From Enterococcus lactis (GTDB lineage: Bacteria > Bacillota > Bacilli > Lactobacillales > Enterococcaceae): a stretch of 64,000 bases of DNA. The notes beneath the pieces were generated by a model. That model ran no database searches, had not been told where the DNA came from, and worked only from the letters and a program-made list of their open reading frames with translations. How positions within the stretch are numbered: position 1 is the first letter of the stretch; the number at the start of each line of letters is the position of its first letter. The DNA lies in assembly GCF_015751045.1 (NCBI RefSeq), contig NZ_BNJW01000009.1:1-64000 (forward strand), given 5' to 3'. Below, piece by piece: positions 1 through 9,994 of the stretch. A program made the translations under genes and the position numbers.

Positions 1-55
1 TGAAATAAGACTCTATTATTACAAGTTCATCCGTTGTAAGATGGGTATAGGTCAT
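1..55 (-). mobile_element. IS30-family transposase, N-terminal end only (runs off the window)
   Basis: On the minus strand an ATG at 55, preceded by a GGAGTGAGT ribosome binding site, opens a frame reading MTYTHLTTDELVIIESYF up to the window edge. That opening is typical of IS30-family transposases of enterococci and lactobacilli. Only about 18 residues are visible, so completeness cannot be judged. The end of the element should lie between about 60 and 130, but I could not define its terminal inverted repeat. The insertion sits just upstream of the beta-glucoside operon and is divergent from it. Confidence 0.7.
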
Positions 56-176
56 TTGTACTCACTCCTTATAATTCTTTGGTCGGAACTATTTTGAGTG
101 TAGCACAAATGACTTTTTTAGTTGTCTAGCTTAATTTTACAATCGGCGAAATAAAAAAAGAAAGAAGGAAAAAACA

Positions 177-3498
<3,322 letters not shown>

Positions 3499-3516
3499 TT
3501 AAAGCAGCTGAATGAA

Positions 3517-3563
3517 AAAGAACACACTTCTCACATGTGATTTGTGTTCTTTTTTTTTTTTTT
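3517..3563 (+). terminator. Rho-independent terminator of the bgl operon
   Basis: AAAGAACACA and TGTGTTCTTT arms enclose a smaller CACATGTG palindrome and are followed by a long T run. It lies between the phospho-glucosidase stop and the regulator gene. Confidence 0.9.
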
Positions 3564-3605
3564 ATGTGCTATTCTTTTAGTAATAGTAAAGCAAAGGGTG
3601 ACGTT

Positions 3606-4307
3606 ATGAAAAGGACACGTGTACTATACTTGGAAGTCGCAGATAAAATTAAAGAAGATATTTTCTCAGGAAAATATCCAGTCGGTTCGATGTTGCCGAC
3701 AGAAAGTGAATTAGAAGAACTGTTTCAAGTCAGCAAAATCACTGTCCGAAAGGCAATCGAACTGCTGGCATCAGATGAATATGTCGCAAAGAAAAGTGGT
3801 CGTGGGACGACGGTTCTAAGCAATCGTCCTTACAATCGATTATCCAAAGCGGCAAGCTTTACGCAAATCTTGGAGAACTTCCGATATGAAGTCCGGAAAG
3901 AAACGCTGGATTTGCAATTGGTCCATATAAAGAAGGAAGATCCTTTGTTTTCCTTTTTCGGTGAGCAAGCTGTTTGTTTTAAGCGCTTATATTATTTGAA
4001 CAATCAGCCTTATATTTATTTTGTTCATTATCTTCCACAAGAAATGATGCAATTCAGCAGAGAAGAATTTGGCAAAGAATCTTTGTATCGTTTGCTGACG
4101 AAAAAAGGATATACTATTGACTCATTTTCTGATGATTTCTCGGCAGTATTTTTAACAGAAGAAGAACAAGGAATTCTGAAAACAGACGCACAGATCGGCA
4201 TCAAACGGATACGGAAATCGTCTACGCAAATTGGGGAAATGATTGAATATTCGGAGGCGGTCTACCATACGGAGCTGCATCCTTACCATATTGATTATGA
4301 AACATAA
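3606..4307 (+). CDS. GntR-family regulator with UTRA domain (beta-glucoside operon)
   Basis: A 233-residue transcription factor. The N-terminal winged helix (about 1-70) contains LPTESELEELFQVSKITVRKAI, a typical GntR recognition segment; the remainder is a UTRA-type ligand domain that usually senses sugar phosphates. I place the start at 3606, MKRTRVLYLEV, behind an AAAGGGTGACGTT site; an open frame extends upstream to 3537 but has no good ribosome binding site and overlaps the terminator T run. The position after bglPA suggests it represses that operon, as YydK/BglR-like proteins do. A repeat module starts 10 bp after the stop. Confidence 0.85.
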   Translation: MKRTRVLYLEVADKIKEDIFSGKYPVGSMLPTESELEELFQVSKITVRKAIELLASDEYVAKKSGRGTTVLSNRPYNRLSKAASFTQILENFRYEVRKETLDLQLVHIKKEDPLFSFFGEQAVCFKRLYYLNNQPYIYFVHYLPQEMMQFSREEFGKESLYRLLTKKGYTIDSFSDDFSAVFLTEEEQGILKTDAQIGIKRIRKSSTQIGEMIEYSEAVYHTELHPYHIDYET

Positions 4308-4316
4308 ATAAAAAAA

Positions 4317-4467
4317 GAGGTTGTGAAAAAGCTGCCCTGCATCAAGTAATAAGAACAGCCAAACAAAAATAGCTTCTCATATTTTTCGTTTGGTTAGGCT
4401 TATTACCGCAGATACACGGCTGTTTCTGGATTACCATTTATTCTGGATAAGGGGGTGTGGCACGATT
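4317..4467 (+). repeat. Modular palindromic repeat, locus 1 (A-type core, partial terminator-type tail)
   Basis: Begins GAGGTTGTGAAAAAGCTG, continues CTGCATCAAGTAATAAG, and has a self-complementary core in which CCAAAC pairs with GTTTGG and AATAAG with CTTATT. The tail GGATTACCATTTATTCTGG is a degenerate copy of the usual GAACACCGTTTATTCGG end and runs into GGGGGTGTGGCAC, half of the associated terminator-like hairpin. The PTS gene fragment starts directly at this point, so the repeat sits on a deletion junction. Confidence 0.8.
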
Positions 4468-4945
4468 TTCAGAAGGAATCTATGAACCAATCACTGTATT
4501 GATTTTAGCTTCGATGGTAACCCCATTCGGCTTGACGATCGCTTATTTCTTAGGGAAAATCATTCGTAAAAATATATTCAATCGTCAAGAAATCGATACA
4601 TTGAAGACCGCTTTTCCTATGGGGATCTGTCAGATCACAGAGGGATGTTTCCCTATCGTATTGAACGACTTGGAACGCAATGTCATAGCAACGGGAGTCG
4701 GTGGGGCAGTAGGTGGCGGATTAAGCATGTTTTGGGGCGCAGATAGCCGTATTCCGGCATCGGGAATGTTTGCAGTCGCTACGATGACCAGACCATGGGC
4801 ATTCATTGGTGCATTGTTAGCTGGTTCTTTTGTCACAGGAATAACCATTTTATTATTGAAAAAACCAGTAGATCCGAATGCAGAAATCATCCAAGAAGAA
4901 AAAGAGGAAGAAGACATATCTTGGGATGATTTGACAATTAGTTAG
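4457..4945 (+). pseudogene. Fructose-type PTS EIIC, C-terminal fragment
   Basis: About 160 codons matching the last part of a fructose-family EIIC: LASMVTPFGLTIAYFLGK, then FPMGICQITEGCFPIVLNDL and a final pair of membrane segments ending in an acidic tail. An intact EIIC is roughly twice as long and carries EIIA/EIIB domains or partners, none of which are present. The frame opens within a repeat module with no clear start codon or ribosome binding site, so it is a truncated remnant rather than a working permease. It is followed by remains of a D-lyxose isomerase gene, which suggests a lost sugar operon. Confidence 0.8.
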
Positions 4946-4956
4946 GAGAGGCAGAA

Positions 4957-5322
4957 TGGATTACAAGAAAAAAGTACAATAGATGTACCTTGAGGCAGGA
5001 ATGGTATGAAAGAATCAGAGTTAGAAAGAATCGAATATACAGATTTTGGTTTAGGAGCGATCGAAACTGTCCAGAGCATCGGCACCCTCCTTGAAATGAC
5101 GATGAAGGAAAAATGAGAACCTTTCGTTGTCGAAAAGGTCTGGTACACCTTATGTCGAAGGAAAGGAAACAAAAAAACTTTCCTGTACTATTCCAAAAAG
5201 GAAAGAAAGTTATTATACAGTAAAAAAAGAAATTATTCTTCATGCTAGAGATCAGTACACGTTCGAGCCCAATATCAAACACTAGTTCCAGGCAGGCGCA
5301 ACAGGTGCGGTTATCACTGAAT
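4957..5322 (+). pseudogene. Decayed D-lyxose isomerase (DUF1498-type) gene
   Basis: Frames interrupted by stops and shifts still show family landmarks. After ATGGATTACAAGAAAAAAG there is KESELERIEYTDFGLGAIET, matching the ITDFGLG block of D-lyxose ketol-isomerases, and near 5287-5322 the end FQAGATGAVITEF followed by DIFTNPAIYR, matching the conserved tail (GAEGAVISEFS ... ADIFTDPRI). The middle cupin part is largely lost. It lies directly behind the fructose-type PTS remnant, so the two probably formed one ketose or lyxose operon. Recognition is from memory of the family. Confidence 0.6.
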
Positions 5323-5792
5323 TTTCTTCCAGCAGTGACGATTCAAGTGATATTTTTACAAATCCAGCTATTTATCGTTAACAAAAAGATTTTTAGGAGA
5401 AGCTGATGAACAAAAATGATCAAATTTTGATCGTTTAGTTCGTCGGCTTTTTCATTTAGAGAAACATCATTTATCAGTGAAACATAACACGAGAACAAAA
5501 TGATTTTTTCGTTAATAAAAGAAACAAGTATTTGTTGTTTAAAATAATACACGTTATTGGCATATAGGACGAAATCCCAGTATCTTCTATAAGTAAGTCA
5601 TTTCATATCGATGAAAACACGTTATTTATTTTTGTTTTATCTATAAAATAGCTGAAAAATGATTTTTTTCTAAATACTATATATAGTGGCGTCTATCCTG
5701 TATACCACTAAAAAACTACAAAATCTAGTCTTTTATTTTAAAAAAACACGTGTAGAATGAAGATAGACTTTTGAGTTAGGGAGTGTTTTTTT
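5323..5792. other. AT-rich intergenic stretch, no gene seen
   Basis: Contains one plausible hairpin (about 5399-5452: AAGCTGATGAAC pairing with GTTCGTCGGCTT around an inner TGATCAAATTTTGATCG palindrome, followed by T-rich sequence), probably a terminator for the decayed operon, and a smaller TAGTGG/CCACTA hairpin near 5684-5710. The remainder is upstream sequence of the nucleoside operon. I could not assign a confident promoter. Confidence 0.4.
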
Positions 5793-6368
5793 ATGAAACT
5801 TACTGTTTTTTGCGGTTCCCGTTTTGGTAATAAAGAAAGTTACAAATTTATTGCGCAAACGTTAGGAAAATACATGGCACAAGAAGAAATCGAACTGGTT
5901 TACGGTGGTTCATACTCCGGGATTATGGGAGTGATTAGTAAAACAGTACTGGAAAATAACGGAAAAGTCACAGGTATCTATCCGAATGGGCTTTTTGAAA
6001 CTGAATTGCCTGGAAAAGATGTTACTACATTCATTCCTACAGAAACGATCGATGAAAGAAAGGTATTATTATTTGAAAAGGGAGATGCTGTCCTCGTTTT
6101 CCCTGGAGGTCTAGGTACATTGGAGGAATTCTCACAACTTCTTTCTTGGATAGCAATCGGTCTGACGCCTGACAAGCCAATCGGAATATTGAATATTGGC
6201 GGTTATTACAGCGGCTTGCAACAATTATTAGAAACTTTTGCAAAAGAGGATTTTATGGATAAAAAATGGTTGGATCAAGTAATCTTTTCCAACAATCCAT
6301 TGGAACTGGTCAATGAATTACGAGCAGTATCTATTAAAAATCAGTTATTATTGAAGGAGGCAAAATAA
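5793..6368 (+). CDS. LOG-family protein (TIGR00730, lysine-decarboxylase-like fold)
   Basis: A 191-residue Rossmann-like protein with the LOG signature FPGGLGTLEEF around residues 103-113 and an early GSRFGNKESY nucleotide loop. LOG-family enzymes are phosphoribohydrolases releasing a base from nucleoside 5'-monophosphates; older annotations as lysine decarboxylase are misleading. Its stop overlaps by one base the start of a nucleoside deoxyribosyltransferase, followed by a deoxynucleoside kinase, so a nucleotide salvage role fits far better. The ATG follows a GGGAGTG site. The exact substrate is not predictable from sequence. Confidence 0.85.
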   Translation: MKLTVFCGSRFGNKESYKFIAQTLGKYMAQEEIELVYGGSYSGIMGVISKTVLENNGKVTGIYPNGLFETELPGKDVTTFIPTETIDERKVLLFEKGDAVLVFPGGLGTLEEFSQLLSWIAIGLTPDKPIGILNIGGYYSGLQQLLETFAKEDFMDKKWLDQVIFSNNPLELVNELRAVSIKNQLLLKEAK

Positions 6369-6808
6369 TGAGTCAAATATATTTAGCAGGACCATTTTTT
6401 TCAGAGGAGCAAATCGATCGAGTAAGTCGTATCGAAAAAGCGTTGGAGGAAAACAAAACAGTCACAAGTTTCTACTCTCCACGTCATCACCAAGAAAGCA
6501 ATTATGAACTATTCAGCGCTGGATGGGCGCAGGAAGTATACGAAAAAGATATGGAAGAACTGACAAATGCAGAATTTGTTGTTGCTATCCTTGACTTTGA
6601 GCATCAAATAATCGATCCAGGAACGGCTTACGAATTAGGTGTGGCAACTATGTTGAAAAAACCGATGATCATTGTACAAGAAGAGACGGTACCTACGAAC
6701 TTGATGATTACACAAAGTCTTCACACGTATTTAAAATCAGACCAAGCTGTACGCGAATATGATTTTGAAAAATTGCCTGTTGAAACTTACGTAGGCGAGT
6801 ACTTATAG
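6368..6808 (+). CDS. Nucleoside 2-deoxyribosyltransferase
   Basis: A 146-residue enzyme that exchanges bases between 2'-deoxyribonucleosides. The opening IYLAGPFFSEEQ is the substrate loop of the family, and DPGTAYELGVA carries the catalytic glutamate. Length is typical of lactic acid bacterial NDT. It starts at the last base of the LOG gene stop (TAATG overlap), with GAAGGAGG as ribosome binding site, so translation is coupled. The partner deoxynucleoside kinase follows by 15 bp and would phosphorylate the products. Confidence 0.9.
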   Translation: MSQIYLAGPFFSEEQIDRVSRIEKALEENKTVTSFYSPRHHQESNYELFSAGWAQEVYEKDMEELTNAEFVVAILDFEHQIIDPGTAYELGVATMLKKPMIIVQEETVPTNLMITQSLHTYLKSDQAVREYDFEKLPVETYVGEYL

Positions 6809-6823
6809 AAGAGGAAGGGTTGT

Positions 6824-7525
6824 ATGTCAGTGATTTTGATTTCAGGAACGATTGGTGCAGGTAAGAGCAGTTTGACGGCTATGCTTGCAAAAGAGATTGA
6901 TTCTAAACCATTTTATGAAAATGTCGAAGATAACGAAGTATTGCCGCTTTTTTATTCAAATCCTGAGCAGTACGCATTTTTATTGCAAATCTTCTTTTTG
7001 AATAAGCGATTTTTAGCAATGAAAAATGCTTTAGTGAACGATGACAATGTGCTAGACCGCTCCATCTACGAAGATAGTCTGTTGTTCCATCTAAATGCTG
7101 ATTTAGGTCGGGTAACGGATATCGAAGTACAGCAGTACGATAGCTTATTAGATACGATGCTAAACGAGTTAGATGATGTTGCTCCAAAAAAACGGCCTGA
7201 TTTGATGGTCCATATCAAAGTTTCTTTGGACACGATGCTAGAACGTATCAAAAAACGCGGGCGTGACTATGAACAGCTAGAAAGCGATGAAACGTTATAC
7301 ACCTATTACGAAACATTGAACACCCGTTATAATCAATGGTATGAAGATTTCGATGTATGTCCTAAAATACAAGTGGATGGGGATACATTCGATTTTGTAG
7401 AAAATCCAGAAGATGCAAAAAAGGTGATTCGTCAGATCCAAGAAAAATTAGCTGAATTGGAAGGAAAGCCTGCTGGAAAATATTTTACAGATAATCAGCA
7501 TGCGAAAGGTCAAGGATTAGGCTAA
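6824..7525 (+). CDS. Deoxynucleoside kinase (dAK/dGK family)
   Basis: A 233-residue kinase. The P-loop is GTIGAGKSS near residues 8-16 and the DRSIYED motif (about 78-84) is the catalytic/specificity block of deoxynucleoside kinases. A lid region with KKRGRDYEQ appears around residue 148. It phosphorylates deoxyadenosine, deoxyguanosine or related nucleosides to monophosphates, completing the salvage route with the upstream deoxyribosyltransferase. The start follows GAAGAGGAAGGGTTGT. A terminator begins just after the stop. Confidence 0.9.
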   Translation: MSVILISGTIGAGKSSLTAMLAKEIDSKPFYENVEDNEVLPLFYSNPEQYAFLLQIFFLNKRFLAMKNALVNDDNVLDRSIYEDSLLFHLNADLGRVTDIEVQQYDSLLDTMLNELDDVAPKKRPDLMVHIKVSLDTMLERIKKRGRDYEQLESDETLYTYYETLNTRYNQWYEDFDVCPKIQVDGDTFDFVENPEDAKKVIRQIQEKLAELEGKPAGKYFTDNQHAKGQGLG

Positions 7526-7531
7526 AAATAA

Positions 7532-7602
7532 AAAACCAAACGACGGGAAAGAAAAATTACTATGTGATGTAGAATAAGTCTTTCTATCGTTTGGTTATTT
7601 TA
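7532..7602 (+). terminator. Terminator of the nucleoside salvage operon
   Basis: AACCAAACGACGGGAAAGA pairs imperfectly with TCTTTCTATCGTTTGGTT and is followed by ATTTTATAT; the T run is short, so strength is uncertain. Confidence 0.7.
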
Positions 7603-7753
7603 TATTCAAAGATGTGAAATAAATAAAACGTTAATCTTTGATTTGTGAACTGAAATGACCCACTGTTTGTTTTACTGATGAAGCTTGATCAAAGGAAGAA
7701 GCTCAGTTTGAAGTTCATAAAAATCAGCCATAGTGAGTTTTGCTTGATTTTGC

Positions 7754-7927
7754 TTATCTTCTTTTGCTTTTTACATAATTTTTGACAGGATAAGATTCAA
7801 ACGATTTAAAAGAATCTTTGACTAGTTTGTGGCAATTATCGCATATACTCAAACTTCCTTGATCATTAAATTCTGTATGGATATTTTTGTTGTTATTACA
7901 TGTACAATAATCAGGACTATCGATCAT
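7754..7927 (-). CDS. Small cysteine-rich (zinc-ribbon-like) protein
   Basis: Unrecognised 57-residue protein. It carries two cysteine pairs, CTC near the start (DYCTCNNN) and CDNC (LSICDNCHKL), a spacing that would bind one zinc ion. An in-frame ATG exists 24 bp further upstream (7951), but AAAGGAG lies nine bases before the ATG at 7927 (MIDSPDYC), so I take the later start. It stands alone between a convergent terminator region and a lipoprotein gene on the same strand. A regulatory or nucleic-acid-binding role is possible, but nothing in the sequence fixes a function. Confidence 0.6.
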   Translation of the reverse strand: MIDSPDYCTCNNNKNIHTEFNDQGSLSICDNCHKLVKDSFKSFESYPVKNYVKSKRR

Positions 7928-8012
7928 CCATTTCGTCTCCTTTACAGTCATCTTGCTTCTTTACTATAGCAGAAAAGAAGGGGAGAAACAAAAGAAGATC
8001 CAACAGACGGCA

Positions 8013-8438
8013 CTATAGACTGTAGATGTTGCCATCCTCATCCTTCAAACGGTAATTACCGATTTTGGTAAATGTGACTGTTGCTTCTTTTTTATTTTCT
8101 TTTCCTGAAATAATATATTCGTCATCTTTGGTAGTGATCTTGATATCTGTCAGCACTGTTTTTTCTTCAGATGATTCAGAAGAATCAGCTCCTTGTGTCT
8201 GATACGTGCGTGTCCATTCCATTTTTTTATCTGTAAATGTCAACTGTCCCGCGGATAAATCCATATCTTTACGTACTTTTAGCGTATATACACTGTTGGT
8301 GATATCTGCTTTTTCCGCTTTTAAGACAGAAGAATCGGTTGTTTCGTCCGAGGATTGGTCAGAGCCGCCAAACAAATCACAGCCAGTCAATGTCAAAAGT
8401 CCCGCAGACAAAATAAATAGTACGATTAATTTCTTCAA
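8013..8438 (-). CDS. Putative lipoprotein of unknown function
   Basis: A 141-residue protein with a clear lipoprotein signal: MKK, a hydrophobic stretch, and the lipobox LTGC with the modified cysteine near residue 20. A short Ser/Thr/Asp-rich linker follows, then about 110 residues that look beta-rich (DDEYIISGKENKKEATVTF). No enzymatic motif is seen. It should be anchored on the outer face of the membrane. A GGGGGAAGTA site precedes the start. It is divergent from the next PTS operon. Confidence 0.75.
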   Translation of the reverse strand: MKKLIVLFILSAGLLTLTGCDLFGGSDQSSDETTDSSVLKAEKADITNSVYTLKVRKDMDLSAGQLTFTDKKMEWTRTYQTQGADSSESSEEKTVLTDIKITTKDDEYIISGKENKKEATVTFTKIGNYRLKDEDGNIYSL

Positions 8439-8574
8439 AATACTTCCCCCATTTGATAGGATAAAGAAATTATACCATTGGAGAGTAAAACTTCAAACGG
8501 ATGGAAGAGAAAAAATTCACAAAATACCATTAAATGGAATAAATTTTCAAAAGTCATAAAAAATCCACCACCTT

Positions 8575-8589
8575 TAGAAAGCGTTTTAA
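8575..8589 (+). promoter_or_regulatory. Possible CcpA (cre) site
   Basis: TAGAAAGCGTTTTAA fits the catabolite-response consensus with two mismatches and lies about 20 bp upstream of the inferred -35 box of the beta-glucoside operon. Confidence 0.4.
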
Positions 8590-8597
8590 AAGATGTG

Positions 8598-8643
8598 TTG
8601 CAATCTTTTAGAAAAGTGCTATATTAAAAATGAACCGGTTCAA
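8598..8643 (+). promoter_or_regulatory. Promoter and LacI-family operator of the EIIC-GH3-LacI-GH1 operon
   Basis: TTGCAA (8598-8603) and TATATT (8620-8625), 16 bp apart, form a plausible promoter. Immediately downstream, TGAACCGGTTCA (8631-8642) is a perfect 12-bp palindrome with the central CG of LacI-family operators. It is placed so that a bound repressor would block initiation. The operon itself encodes a LacI-type regulator (12302-13273), the obvious candidate ligand of this site. Confidence 0.7.
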
Positions 8644-8667
8644 TTTTAGAATCTAGGAGATGAAATA

Positions 8668-9993
8668 ATGAAAGTCGTAGACAGACTATCTGAAAAAATG
8701 CTACCAATCGTATCTAAGATGAGTAGCCAGCGACACTTGCTGGCCATTCGAGACAGTTTTATCGTTACTATGCCGTTAGTAATGGCTGCTTCTGTCATGG
8801 TTTTGCTGAATGCTCTGATTTTTTCAAATGCAACAGTCCAAAGAATACTTGATCTAAGTCCATTGGCTGAACTTGCTTCAATCGTGAATAATGGTACGAT
8901 GAGTATTTTAGCTATTATCGTGTGTTACAATATCGGCTGGAATTCGGCAACCCACTATATCCAAACAGGCGTGATTGATGATCCATTATTTAGTCCTGTT
9001 CATGCAGGAATTCTAAGTACAGCCGTAATGTTTATTTTGATGCCTTTATCAAGTACAGTCACTTTGATGGACGGAAATACAGCAGAAGCTACAGGGGTTT
9101 TCTTACAAAGTCTGACTTCTTCGTCTGGCTTAGCAACGGCGATGATTGCTGCTCTTGTCAGTACAGAATTATTTATCAAATTAGCGAAAATGAAGAGTTT
9201 TAAAATTAGGATGCCAGAAGGAGTTCCACCGGCAGTAGCTACGTCATTTAATTCTTTAGTACCAGAAATAGTTGTCATTTTATTTTTTTCAGTTGTCGTT
9301 TTTACTTTAAACCATACGACTGGTTTGAATGTTCCGCAATTAATTGAATTAGCGATTCAGACACCATTGAAAGCTTTTGTTTTATCCGTCCCAGGCATCT
9401 TATTTTTACAGTTTTTCTCTGATTTCTTATGGGTGTTTGGTATGCATGGTTCGAGTATTTTGGCTCCTATACGGCAAGCACCTTTGTTACAGTCTATTCA
9501 GGAAAACATGGATGCTTTTTCAGTAGGAAAAGAAATTCCTAATATTATTACGGAGCCCTTTACCAATGCATTTGGATTGATCGGAGGTGGCGGGTGTATT
9601 TTACCGTTAGTTATTGCTATCTTGTGGGCTTCTAAACGTCAAGAACAGCGATCGATCGCTAAATTTGGTCTGACTACTTGTTTATTTAATATTACGGAAC
9701 CAATTATGTTTGGATTACCAGTAGTCATGAATCCAATGTATATGGTTCCTTGCGCTATTATACCATTTATTAACTTGATTATTGCCTACGCAGCCACAAG
9801 TCTTGGAATCATCAGTAAAACAGTTGCTGCTGCACCTTGGATCACTCCGCCGGTTATACAATCTTTTATTGCTACAGGAGACGATATACGAGCAGCAGTC
9901 TTAACAGTAATACTTATCGTTCTAGATGTATTTTTATTCCTGCCATTTGTGTTAGCCGCTAATAAGGCAAAATTGGCAGAAGGAGGATATTAA
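8668..9993 (+). CDS. Cellobiose/lactose-family PTS EIIC (standalone)
   Basis: A 441-residue multispanning permease subunit of the Lac/Cel PTS family: N-terminal MKVVDRLSEKMLPIVSKMSSQRHLLAIRDSF is typical, and the conserved NITEPIMFGLPVVMNP block lies near residue 345. It has no EIIA or EIIB domain and none is encoded nearby, so it must borrow those subunits from another operon. The start follows CTAGGAGATGAAATA. The next gene, a GH3 glucosidase, begins one base after the stop. A likely substrate is a beta-linked diglucoside such as cellobiose or gentiobiose; this is inferred from the neighbours. Confidence 0.88.
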   Translation: MKVVDRLSEKMLPIVSKMSSQRHLLAIRDSFIVTMPLVMAASVMVLLNALIFSNATVQRILDLSPLAELASIVNNGTMSILAIIVCYNIGWNSATHYIQTGVIDDPLFSPVHAGILSTAVMFILMPLSSTVTLMDGNTAEATGVFLQSLTSSSGLATAMIAALVSTELFIKLAKMKSFKIRMPEGVPPAVATSFNSLVPEIVVILFFSVVVFTLNHTTGLNVPQLIELAIQTPLKAFVLSVPGILFLQFFSDFLWVFGMHGSSILAPIRQAPLLQSIQENMDAFSVGKEIPNIITEPFTNAFGLIGGGGCILPLVIAILWASKRQEQRSIAKFGLTTCLFNITEPIMFGLPVVMNPMYMVPCAIIPFINLIIAYAATSLGIISKTVAAAPWITPPVIQSFIATGDDIRAAVLTVILIVLDVFLFLPFVLAANKAKLAEGGY

Positions 9994-9994
9994 G

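Noticed and set aside
5343-5552. 69-codon frame on the minus strand in the AT-rich spacer
   Set aside because: No Shine-Dalgarno sequence and it crosses a terminator-like hairpin.
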